Source: Bacteroidales bacterium UBA3289
GTDB taxonomy: Bacteria > Bacteroidota > Bacteroidia > Bacteroidales > UBA932
Reading direction: 5' to 3'
Assembly: GCA_002361625.1 (NCBI GenBank)
Contig: DETL01000034.1
Coordinates: 36,944-100,943 of the forward strand
DNA: 64,000 bases
This document shows positions 16,870 through 25,105 of this stretch, piece by piece. Every line of letters begins with the position of its first letter. Position 1 is the stretch's first letter. The notes beneath the pieces are model-generated. The model saw only the letters and a list, made by a program, of their open reading frames with translations. It was not told where the DNA came from and did no database searches. The position numbers were made by a program, and so were the translations under genes.

Positions 16870-19578
16870 TCAGAATTTCAACTGAAGCTTTATGCTCCAC
16901 ATACGTCCCAGTGAGTAGAACATGTAAACATCATCAGGATTCACTTCCTTTGTGGCCGCTGAGACATTGGACGGATTCCAGGCCTTCTCAATATAGTGGC
17001 TGTCAAGAATGTTGTTCACCAAACCGGAAAGAGATGCGTCCATTCCTGCAATCTTGAATGAGTAGCTCGCCCTGGCATCAAGAGACCCGCCTGCAGGTGC
17101 TTTCCATGGCTCGCTTCCGTAGACTTCCTTACCTATGGACAGATTGCTGCCAGAAAGGGAGTAATAGGCGTAATTCCGGTCGAAATGCGTGTATCCGCCT
17201 CCAATCTTAAACCCTTTGATGGGCTTAAATAAAGCATCGACTGAAGCGGTAGTCTGCGCAGAACCGCCGACATGTATGCCTTTCATATTGATAACTGCCC
17301 ATGCATGATCTTCGGCACCTGGTGTAGTAACACCACCGTCCATGTTGATAGCCTGGCCGGACAGGTTATAAGCGTAGCCCTTTACATTGTCACTATCCCA
17401 TCTCCAGTCACCAATCGAGAGCATTCCTGAAATCTCCACCCATCGGAAAGGACGTGTGGTTAGTTCAACCTCCACTCCTAAATGGCGAGAGTTCACTCCC
17501 GTCATGTTCAAATAATACTGACCGTTCAACTTTCCTCTTTTGGCCATAGCCTTATCAAGCCATTCAATGAAGTAGCCATTTACGGCCAGATCAACATATT
17601 CATTGTGGAAACCATAACCCAATTCAGCAGAAGCGGCCTTCTCATTTGCGACACGTTCATTGATTTTATGAGATGAGGTCGCAGACATAAAGACGCCACC
17701 TTTGAACTTCGGAGCCCTGGAGACATATCCTATGTTGGCATAGATATTATGATTCTCGTTGATGTTGTAGTTGGCACCGGCTTTAATGTTTCCACCCCAG
17801 AATGTTGCAATATCTGATTTGGCTTTATCCTGGGAGTAATAGAATCGATCATATCTCCAGAACTGCGAATTGCTGAGGGCACCAGCAACGAATGCGCTAA
17901 AATTGTTCCCAACATATTCAAGCTGCGCAAATGCACCTTCCTGAACAATGTGAGAATCATAATCGCGATAGAGGATATCTCCAATCCCAAGATGGGCTTG
18001 TTTCCACGCATCTGTTGCAATTGGGTTGTTGTCACTAGATACATCACCACGGCCCGGATCAATATAATAAGTGCCGCCAAGCAAGTCATCCAATGTGTTC
18101 TGATGAAGGGCTTTATACGAGCGAACATCTAAACCCGCTGTAAGATGCATGTCGGAAAAAGACTGTTTGTAAGTGGAAACCAATCCGTATGTTCCGTAGT
18201 TGCCAATAGTATTCGACATTACTAAGAGAGACCCGCGGTCAGATGAGGCATTGACGCTCTCGATCTTTGCATAATCAAAAGTGCCGTCATTCGCCCGGAA
18301 CTTGGTGTTGAGCTCACCAAAATCAGCACTGTACCAATCATACTCCGAATACGTGTCCTCATCAGCAAGGCCAGAATGGGAGTAACCCTTTCCGAAAGAG
18401 TAATATGCACTGGTACTCAAACTTGCTTCAGAACTAATCTGCCAGACATGACTAAGGAATGCCATGGCATTAGTGAAGTGTTCCAGCCCTTGTGAACGTC
18501 TCTGTCCATTGCTATTGTAACCGAGTTCCGGATTGTATTTGGTCCAATCACCATTCACTTTATACAGCGAACGAACCTTGGCCCATTCTGATTGAGTAAG
18601 CGCATCTTTTCTGGAGTAATGCTCCTGAACCGAACCAAAGGCAGTAAAACTAAGCTGATGCGAGTCATTCAAACGCTTTGAGATGTTGGTAAAGAAGTCC
18701 GATACCTTGAATTCTCCACCATCAAAATAGCCGTCTCCGGAAGATCGCCCACCCTGAAGTGTCACAGACCAGCCGTTCTTCATTAGGCCGGTGCTAACTG
18801 AAAAACCTAGTTTTTGGAATCCATCGTTACCAAGACCATAGCTGATAGACCCTCCCTGCGTCGTTTCAATCCCCTTTGTAATAATATTGATTGTGCCACC
18901 AACAGAAGGGGAGGCAACCTTACCAGAACCTATACCTCTTTGAGATTGAATCATAGATGCCGCATCCGACAAACTAGCCCAGTTTGACCAATATACAATG
19001 CCATTCTCAGGGTCATTGACGGGAATGCCGTTGATCATCACGGCAATGTTACTGTTGTCAAAACCTCTCATATAAATCTCGGAATCTGCCCATCCGCCTC
19101 CTTGTCGGTTAGCATGAACGCCGGGGGTGCGTTTGAGGATTTCTACTAGTTCTTGATTCCCTAAGTTCTCATTTAGCATCGACGCTGAAACAGCGCTTAC
19201 GGCGATTGGCGTCTTTCGGGGAAGTGCTATTTGCCCAATAACTAAGGCATCTTTCAGCAGGAGATTATCTGGCTGCATTTTGAGAACGCCAACATTGTCT
19301 CGCCCGGAGATGTCGACATCAAGTGATTCAAATCCAAGGAAAGAGAGTACGATGGAAGTAGTTCCATTCTTTACTGTTAAAGAGAATGACCCGTCCGAGG
19401 AACTAACCGTGCCATAGTTTCCAGATAGAGTACTAATAGAAACACCTGCAAGACGAACAGATGAGGACGCATCTTCGACAAAACCGATTATTGTCCTGTC
19501 CTGAGCGGCGAGGCTTGCTGTGAACGCGAAGCAAGTAGAAAGGATTGCGATTGTTTTTTTTAGAGCACCTATTCTCAT
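16870..19578 (-). CDS. TonB-dependent outer-membrane receptor
   Basis: A 902-residue outer-membrane beta-barrel that imports a ligand using TonB energy. A signal peptide (MRIGALKKTIAILSTCFAF ... SLAAQ) is followed by a carboxypeptidase-regulatory-like domain (about 28-110). The plug domain (about 125-240) contains ELVEILKRTPGVHANRQGGG, MRGFDNSNIAVMINGIPVND and VGGTINIITKG. The barrel ends in a terminal Phe (IKLQLKF), as barrel-insertion signals require. No SusD partner is adjacent, so this is a classic receptor rather than a SusC. It starts 49 bases after the helicase-like gene and may share its transcript. The ligand is unknown. Confidence 0.92.
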   Translation of the reverse strand: MRIGALKKTIAILSTCFAFTASLAAQDRTIIGFVEDASSSVRLAGVSISTLSGNYGTVSSSDGSFSLTVKNGTTSIVLSFLGFESLDVDISGRDNVGVLKMQPDNLLLKDALVIGQIALPRKTPIAVSAVSASMLNENLGNQELVEILKRTPGVHANRQGGGWADSEIYMRGFDNSNIAVMINGIPVNDPENGIVYWSNWASLSDAASMIQSQRGIGSGKVASPSVGGTINIITKGIETTQGGSISYGLGNDGFQKLGFSVSTGLMKNGWSVTLQGGRSSGDGYFDGGEFKVSDFFTNISKRLNDSHQLSFTAFGSVQEHYSRKDALTQSEWAKVRSLYKVNGDWTKYNPELGYNSNGQRRSQGLEHFTNAMAFLSHVWQISSEASLSTSAYYSFGKGYSHSGLADEDTYSEYDWYSADFGELNTKFRANDGTFDYAKIESVNASSDRGSLLVMSNTIGNYGTYGLVSTYKQSFSDMHLTAGLDVRSYKALHQNTLDDLLGGTYYIDPGRGDVSSDNNPIATDAWKQAHLGIGDILYRDYDSHIVQEGAFAQLEYVGNNFSAFVAGALSNSQFWRYDRFYYSQDKAKSDIATFWGGNIKAGANYNINENHNIYANIGYVSRAPKFKGGVFMSATSSHKINERVANEKAASAELGYGFHNEYVDLAVNGYFIEWLDKAMAKRGKLNGQYYLNMTGVNSRHLGVEVELTTRPFRWVEISGMLSIGDWRWDSDNVKGYAYNLSGQAINMDGGVTTPGAEDHAWAVINMKGIHVGGSAQTTASVDALFKPIKGFKIGGGYTHFDRNYAYYSLSGSNLSIGKEVYGSEPWKAPAGGSLDARASYSFKIAGMDASLSGLVNNILDSHYIEKAWNPSNVSAATKEVNPDDVYMFYSLGRMWSIKLQLKF

Positions 19579-19627
19579 GAATCTTTTTTCTATTCTATAC
19601 ACCCCAAAGGAATAATCTTACATATTT

Positions 19628-20683
19628 TTAAAACTCAATTGAGTTGTGTAAACCTGTCCTATAATATGACTGCGGTATGGAGTCGAGAGGCTCTGGCAAC
19701 TTCTTGTCATAGAAGATAAACAGGTTATCAGTAGCTCTTGTTACAGCCGTTTCTATAACAGTCTCGGGATTATTCCATACAATTCTCGAATCGAATCCGA
19801 TGACAAAGACAGTATTAAAGTGAATCCCATATGCGCTGGCTATGGTCGTCAATTTGGGGATAGAGGAGCCAGGATTCCAAGTGTCTAACCCATCCTCTCT
19901 ACCGGGCAAGTATCCCTCTATGATCATCCCTAACTTAATAAATGAGTCAAGAGCCTCTTTAACTAGATTTCGAGTATAACATAGCACTCCAACGTTATCA
20001 TACTCATGGGCCTTAACCAACTGCTGTACACTTAAGCATTGATCCTCGATAGAACCCATCCTTGCAATGACAGGAAGACGCCACCTTACAGAAGTCAAGG
20101 GTACGACATGTTTGAATCTTGAAGCCAGTCGTAAACACTCGTTGGGAACACCAAATGGAGAATGAAGGGAATAAAAGCGACATCCTGAAATAGCCTTGCT
20201 GATCTCATCAATCGTAGCAGAATCTTCTCTTCTACAAATTGGATTGCCGTAATAGTCTCCAAAAAGAAGAAGATATTGGGTCAGTGATTGAAGCGTTTGT
20301 ATCTGATAAAGAGAGTACCTATGAGAATCATCAAGAAAGATAACATCATATCTGGCACTCTCTTTGGTTACGTCATAAAAAGCAGCACACCGTAAGCCAT
20401 ATATACCTAAGGCTGTAGCCGCATGCTTTACATATTTGAGCGCCAAAGAGGTGCCAGCAACATAGAGACATTTTTTCCCTTCATCAACAAGACGCTTTGC
20501 CCTCAATAATGCCAAAACCGTTTTCCCGGTGCATGGAGCGCCAGATACTAATTCCGATGAATCAAGATGTCTATTTAGAAGCTCGACTTGCTCAGGAGGA
20601 AGGATTGCCCCTGAAAAAGGATCTCGCGTTCTTGGTGGAAACACTTCATCTAACTCATCTTCACGGATAACCCAATTCTTCAT
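19628..20683 (-). CDS. UvrD/Rep-like ATPase with altered helicase motifs
   Basis: A 351-residue protein with the same plan and length as the UvrD-type helicase at 24017. The P-loop GAPCTGKT (48-55) is intact. Motif II is VIFLDDSHRY instead of IIVDEAQDF, motif III is FGDYYGN instead of YGDSAQQL, motif V is IASAYGIHFNTVFV, and motif VI is TAVTRATDNLFIF, keeping the arginine. Both proteins end with a similar IPQSYY/IPRSLY segment. ATP binding is likely, but unwinding may be changed or lost. The ATG at 20683 is chosen; a GTG at 20710 is possible. It is the fifth gene of the NERD-UvrD operon. A regulatory or partner ATPase role is inference. Confidence 0.75.
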   Translation of the reverse strand: MKNWVIREDELDEVFPPRTRDPFSGAILPPEQVELLNRHLDSSELVSGAPCTGKTVLALLRAKRLVDEGKKCLYVAGTSLALKYVKHAATALGIYGLRCAAFYDVTKESARYDVIFLDDSHRYSLYQIQTLQSLTQYLLLFGDYYGNPICRREDSATIDEISKAISGCRFYSLHSPFGVPNECLRLASRFKHVVPLTSVRWRLPVIARMGSIEDQCLSVQQLVKAHEYDNVGVLCYTRNLVKEALDSFIKLGMIIEGYLPGREDGLDTWNPGSSIPKLTTIASAYGIHFNTVFVIGFDSRIVWNNPETVIETAVTRATDNLFIFYDKKLPEPLDSIPQSYYRTGLHNSIEF

Positions 20684-20731
20684 ACGCTTTATTAGTTCTT
20701 CTTGAAACACGGACAGTGTGGGAATATCAAC

Positions 20732-21781
20732 CTAGTCGATAATACTCTCTGAATAGTCATTGTGGAGATCCTTGTTCTTAAGTACGGATTCTCGACTAGT
20801 ATTGGCATAGCAATACACACAAAAGTGTCGGCAGGTGTTGTACATCCCGATATCTTTGCTTATCATGCATCCACATACCTTACGCTGACCCTTATCCTTG
20901 AGATTTTTTCTTTCCACGGGGATCTCTGGAATACCACCGAACAAGTCAGGTTCCGGGAGTTTACCGGTATGAAGGTAGTAAACCAACTCTTTATCATCAG
21001 CGAAGAGTTTCTCCATCAGTTCCCCATCGATACACCGATTATGCTCGATGCCAAACCTGTCTAGGTCAACACTTTCCCCGCAGGTAGCCAGCGTCAGATT
21101 CCATCCTTCTTCCTTCCAGTGATCACGAAGCTTGGCGAGCCCTTCAACCAACTCGGTCAAATATGAGCCTGAGGGTTCAGCTGACTCGACAGTATCACGC
21201 GTAAAGAAGGGTGTTTCCTTTATAAGATTGTTCTGAACTTTACGGTATGCCTTTACATCAATGAAGCTGAATACCAGTTTATCGGTATAACCCTTCATCT
21301 GATTTCCAACATGATATACCTTCGTCAACAGTTGCCTGGCAGAAAGGTTTGGCGTAACGATAAGAGGGTCAAACCTCCAAATGACCTTCTCCTTCCCAAT
21401 AGTGTCAGAGAGCCGCTTAAATACTTCGACCCGATGGCCAACTGGCCCAACGTTCGGTTCAAATCCCTCATCCACATAATCATTTAACGTCACCTGAAAG
21501 TAATAGTGAAGTCCCAATCTATCCAGTTCGGGAAGATATTTCAACATCGGTTCCGGATTCTTCGTCCAGAAAACCACAACCTTCGTCTTGGCGAAGGAGA
21601 TATACATCGGTTTTTGGTTGAAGGGATTGTACCAAACACAATAGCCAGCTCGCAGACGATTCATGAACCAGTCTGCATAGAAAGCCGGAATATCTGTCGA
21701 ACGACTTGCTGAAACTATAATCGGTGCATGACCGATTACCGTTTTCCCGGACGGAAGCGAAATTGTTACCTCATTACTCAC
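20732..21781 (-). CDS. DUF1848 family iron-sulfur protein
   Basis: A 349-residue protein of the DUF1848 family, often regarded as distant radical-SAM-like TIM-barrel proteins. The N-terminal SASRSTDIPAFYADWFMNRL and VFWTKNPEPML, then VIWRFDPLIVT, are the family signature. The Cys cluster is at the C-terminus: CGCMISKDIGMYNTCRHFCVYCYANTS, five Cys in typical Fe-S spacing. The molecular role is unknown. Its GTG start overlaps the TGA of the 744-residue protein (GTGA at 21778-21781), so the two are translationally coupled. That coupling is the strongest evidence that it belongs to this system. Confidence 0.85.
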   Translation of the reverse strand: MSNEVTISLPSGKTVIGHAPIIVSASRSTDIPAFYADWFMNRLRAGYCVWYNPFNQKPMYISFAKTKVVVFWTKNPEPMLKYLPELDRLGLHYYFQVTLNDYVDEGFEPNVGPVGHRVEVFKRLSDTIGKEKVIWRFDPLIVTPNLSARQLLTKVYHVGNQMKGYTDKLVFSFIDVKAYRKVQNNLIKETPFFTRDTVESAEPSGSYLTELVEGLAKLRDHWKEEGWNLTLATCGESVDLDRFGIEHNRCIDGELMEKLFADDKELVYYLHTGKLPEPDLFGGIPEIPVERKNLKDKGQRKVCGCMISKDIGMYNTCRHFCVYCYANTSRESVLKNKDLHNDYSESIID

Positions 21782-24012
21782 CTGTATCGAATTCTCAAAG
21801 CATCAATTAATGCTTCGGCTAATTGTTCATTTAGAGCAGTCCTCTTAAGTGGTTTCCTCGCCTTTTCGGAGAACAATAAATTATCCAAATGATCTATACA
21901 ATCGTTGTTGTTTCTTGGATTATCTTTATAGTGCTTTTCTTGTACAAACTTAATGTCATCCAAGATTATCCTTTCAACATTGGGGTCTCCAATACGAAGT
22001 TCTTTAACAACATCAGTCAGACCTTTGTCGGTCACAAAATACAACCCAGCATCCTGAGGATAACTCTCATCTGGGAACTGAAGAAAAGACTCCGCCGTTT
22101 TAACGGGATGAATATTAAGCGCATCCCTAATGGCTGATAAAGATACCTCTCCAATTCCTTGAATCCTACTTATCCTGATAACAAAGCCTTCATCGAGACG
22201 TTGACCAGATTGAACAAATAGCTCTAATATCTGTTCAATATGTTTTTTCCCAAGTGACTTGTTATTTTCGCCGAATCTTACTGCATCAAGTTTGAGTCTA
22301 AGCTCCTTTGACGGGTCGGATTCTGTTTTCGGAGTCTCTCTCGGATTGTCCTCTGGTTCTATCTCTTCTCCATTAGAGACAGGTTTCTCATTGAGAGGGC
22401 CTTCATCAACTACTGATGGTTCGCCCTCCACATTCTGAACTTCATCCATGTCTGGAGCAACAGCCTCACAGATCTTCGAGCATTCAGGAAACAACAATTT
22501 GTGAACTTCATCTAATAGTTCTTTCTTCAGGACACTGGCCGTGAATGTCTTGGGAAGCTGTGAGTATCCATATGTGGCACCATACAAGCCCCATGCATAA
22601 CGGTATTCCAATATGCCATTTTGCGAAAGGTTATCAGATAGTTTATCGATGTCTGTACCTTTCAGGGAGAAAATAGCAAAAGCCTGAAGGATATCATGTT
22701 GATCTGATAAGACATCGAATGGAGTGCCATTCTGAATGTTGCTTAACAAGGCATTAACATATCCGCGAGAAGGAGAATTGCTCCATTTCTCCTCGTCATA
22801 AAAAGATTTTAGGATTTGTCCACCAAGCAAAGCAATCGCAAGACTTGGTTTCTGGTCAGCATTTTCCAAATGTTTTCCGTCAATCAATGCGTTCAGGAAC
22901 TTATTATAAAAATCAAGTTTAGACTCTGCATCGGAAATAACTAACTCATGCTTATCCGATATATGGAATACATCATCGAGTTTAATCTGCGACTTGGAAG
23001 ACGACGACGACAAGCTCATCTCGACAGCGGCGATAGCTCTATCCATTTCTCCCATCTTAACAGGCATTAAGTCGGCCATTTTGCTATTACCAATGATATC
23101 GTACAAGGAATAGATATCGAATGGTTCCCTGAGGCCAAGCCGCTGCATTAAGCCCTGCATCAGCCCAAGCTCCTCGATGATATTCAGAATTGCTGATCTC
23201 GAAATAACGCCCTCATTCGCGCGTAAGGTCTTTGATGACGACAGATGTAAGTCAATAGTTTCCTTGTTTCTTAATGAGACCGGATCTACGGTTAGAAAAA
23301 CCTCATAAAACTCCTTGACTATTGGCTCAAGAATGCTATCCTGCTCTGGAGACAGTCCCTTGTTAGGGGAGTTTACTATAGCAGAAAAGACGTTCTTGAT
23401 CTTTCGTGCATCCTTCTTAAGCGTCGCAAGCTTAGGACTCATCACCTGGTTTAACCCAGCATAATAACAGACAATCGCTCCCTTGATCCTATCTATTCTA
23501 TCATCCTCAATACTTGCGGATGACAGAATCTCTGAACTATACTTACCACAATAAGATTTATCCCACTTGAATTCTAAATCATGTGCAATCTGTTTGTGGT
23601 CGTATAAGTGAAAAGTTTTATTCTCAAGACTCTGTTCCGCCTGAATCGAACATGTTTGAAATGCATTCTTCCCCTCATATAAGAAGGTGGCATTCTGCGG
23701 TGTAAAGAATATGGAGGATTCGCAAACATAGACGTCAACATTATGTTTGGAGCCTATCTTCTTGATGGGCTGGCCAATCTTATCAGCGTCTAGCGCAATT
23801 ACAACCCTATAATTCTCCATACCCCCATCAGACACCTTATATGAAGGAATCTTTGAATATAAATAGATGACTTCGTCTGAAGGGCAGGCGACAACAGGGA
23901 AGAAACGTCTGTTACCAGTCTTTCTCCTAGGATAAAGAGCAGCCGGCGAAATGGAATCGGTGCTCAATATGTTATTCATGTTCAGAGAACATGTAGGGAT
24001 GTAAAGAATCAT
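21778..24012 (-). CDS. Unknown 744-residue protein, core of the putative defence operon
   Basis: I do not recognise the N-terminal 500 residues. They begin MILYIPTCSLNMNNILST and have no signal peptide or membrane helix. A region around 65-130 reads like a small alpha/beta domain, and 165-500 is mostly helical. Residues about 518-566 are an acidic, Pro-rich linker. Residues 615-635 (SRIQGIGEVSLSAIRDALNI) look like a helix-hairpin-helix, much like the RNA polymerase alpha C-terminal domain, which suggests DNA or protein binding. The gene is four bases after the UvrD helicase and overlaps DUF1848. It could be the sensor or scaffold of the system. No function is claimed. Confidence 0.8.
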   Translation of the reverse strand: MILYIPTCSLNMNNILSTDSISPAALYPRRKTGNRRFFPVVACPSDEVIYLYSKIPSYKVSDGGMENYRVVIALDADKIGQPIKKIGSKHNVDVYVCESSIFFTPQNATFLYEGKNAFQTCSIQAEQSLENKTFHLYDHKQIAHDLEFKWDKSYCGKYSSEILSSASIEDDRIDRIKGAIVCYYAGLNQVMSPKLATLKKDARKIKNVFSAIVNSPNKGLSPEQDSILEPIVKEFYEVFLTVDPVSLRNKETIDLHLSSSKTLRANEGVISRSAILNIIEELGLMQGLMQRLGLREPFDIYSLYDIIGNSKMADLMPVKMGEMDRAIAAVEMSLSSSSSKSQIKLDDVFHISDKHELVISDAESKLDFYNKFLNALIDGKHLENADQKPSLAIALLGGQILKSFYDEEKWSNSPSRGYVNALLSNIQNGTPFDVLSDQHDILQAFAIFSLKGTDIDKLSDNLSQNGILEYRYAWGLYGATYGYSQLPKTFTASVLKKELLDEVHKLLFPECSKICEAVAPDMDEVQNVEGEPSVVDEGPLNEKPVSNGEEIEPEDNPRETPKTESDPSKELRLKLDAVRFGENNKSLGKKHIEQILELFVQSGQRLDEGFVIRISRIQGIGEVSLSAIRDALNIHPVKTAESFLQFPDESYPQDAGLYFVTDKGLTDVVKELRIGDPNVERIILDDIKFVQEKHYKDNPRNNNDCIDHLDNLLFSEKARKPLKRTALNEQLAEALIDALRIRYR

Positions 24013-24016
24013 AATA

Positions 24017-25078
24017 CTACAGAGTTATGGTTGAAGCGCTTTGCAGCGACGTGTCATATAAACTTCTGGGAATCGGATCGAAGAAACTGGATAGATTCCC
24101 GGTATGCATTATGTACAGCATCTCATAGGTCCTGGTAATCGCAACATACAAAGGATTGCGTTCATCCTCATTTTCAGCCACACAGTCAGGTACGAAGACG
24201 TTTTCGAACTGGAGTCCTTTCGAGCTATGGTAGGTCATTAGTTTTGGATTGTCAGATGTGAAATCCAGATCCATCTGTCGGCCATATTTCGCTTCCACAG
24301 TCAGTCCCTTGTTGCTTAGATATCTGTACGCATATTCGACATCCTCATTATGCCTGAACAGGATGCCAACATCTTCCAGGCTCTTGTTTCTGATGATACT
24401 GGCAATAGCATCCAGTTCAGCGTCACGAGAAGCGAACCGTAAAATCTTAGGCTTCTCAGTCCCTTCAATAGTACACCGTTCCTCTAGTTCATCGCGTTCG
24501 GAATTGATATACTCAGCCACCCTTGCTATTTTCTTGGGTAGTCTATGGTTGAAAACCAACTGCTCCATCGGATACTTTGTCATGGTCTGAATCTCTTCCA
24601 TGGAAAGAGGTTCTTTCTCGGGATTGAACTTATAAAGTTGCTGGGCCGAATCGCCATAAAGAAGCAACGCTTTCCTGGCATACTTGCGGAACACTTCGAT
24701 ATCTGCGCGGGAGAAATCCTGTGCTTCATCGACTATGATATAATCATAATAGCCGACCTTCCAACCACCTCTAACAAACCCTGTATCGGTCTTGGTCCAT
24801 GAAAAGCAGCTGTCGAAATTCTTGACATTGTTATCATTCAGTCCGACCGTACGGATTCCATCCTCCATATACTGTCTGAGCGCTTTCGTATAAACAACAT
24901 AAAGATACGACCCCATCGCTTTCTCCTGGATTTGCTTTGCTTTCCAAAGAGCAAGAATCGATTTTCCGCTCCCAGCACAACCCTTGACTATGAAGGAATT
25001 ATCAGTCCGCTTATTAATGACTTTAACTTGATAATCGTCAAGTTCAGAGTCTTTTACGTAAAAACTTCTTTTTGCCAT
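24017..25078 (-). CDS. UvrD/Rep-type (superfamily 1) helicase, compact
   Basis: A 353-residue helicase-like ATPase with intact motifs: Walker A GCAGSGKS (33-40), motif II IIVDEAQDF (114-122), motif III YGDSAQQL (141-148), motif IV NHRLPKKIA (177-185), motif V TYHSSKGLQFENVFV (282-296) and motif VI YVAITRTYEMLYI (311-323). It is half the length of UvrD, lacking the large 1B/2B insertions, and resembles the short DUF2075-like helicases of conflict systems. It starts 27 bases after the NERD gene and ends four bases before the 744-residue gene. DNA translocation or unwinding is expected. Confidence 0.85.
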   Translation of the reverse strand: MAKRSFYVKDSELDDYQVKVINKRTDNSFIVKGCAGSGKSILALWKAKQIQEKAMGSYLYVVYTKALRQYMEDGIRTVGLNDNNVKNFDSCFSWTKTDTGFVRGGWKVGYYDYIIVDEAQDFSRADIEVFRKYARKALLLYGDSAQQLYKFNPEKEPLSMEEIQTMTKYPMEQLVFNHRLPKKIARVAEYINSERDELEERCTIEGTEKPKILRFASRDAELDAIASIIRNKSLEDVGILFRHNEDVEYAYRYLSNKGLTVEAKYGRQMDLDFTSDNPKLMTYHSSKGLQFENVFVPDCVAENEDERNPLYVAITRTYEMLYIMHTGNLSSFFDPIPRSLYDTSLQSASTITL

Positions 25079-25105
25079 ATTATTGTTTCTATGTATTATA
25101 CAGAC

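Noticed and set aside
19632..19645. 14-base perfect palindrome AACTCAATTGAGTT
   Set aside because: It lies within the last codons of the UvrD-like gene. A site for the downstream receptor is possible, but nothing else supports it.
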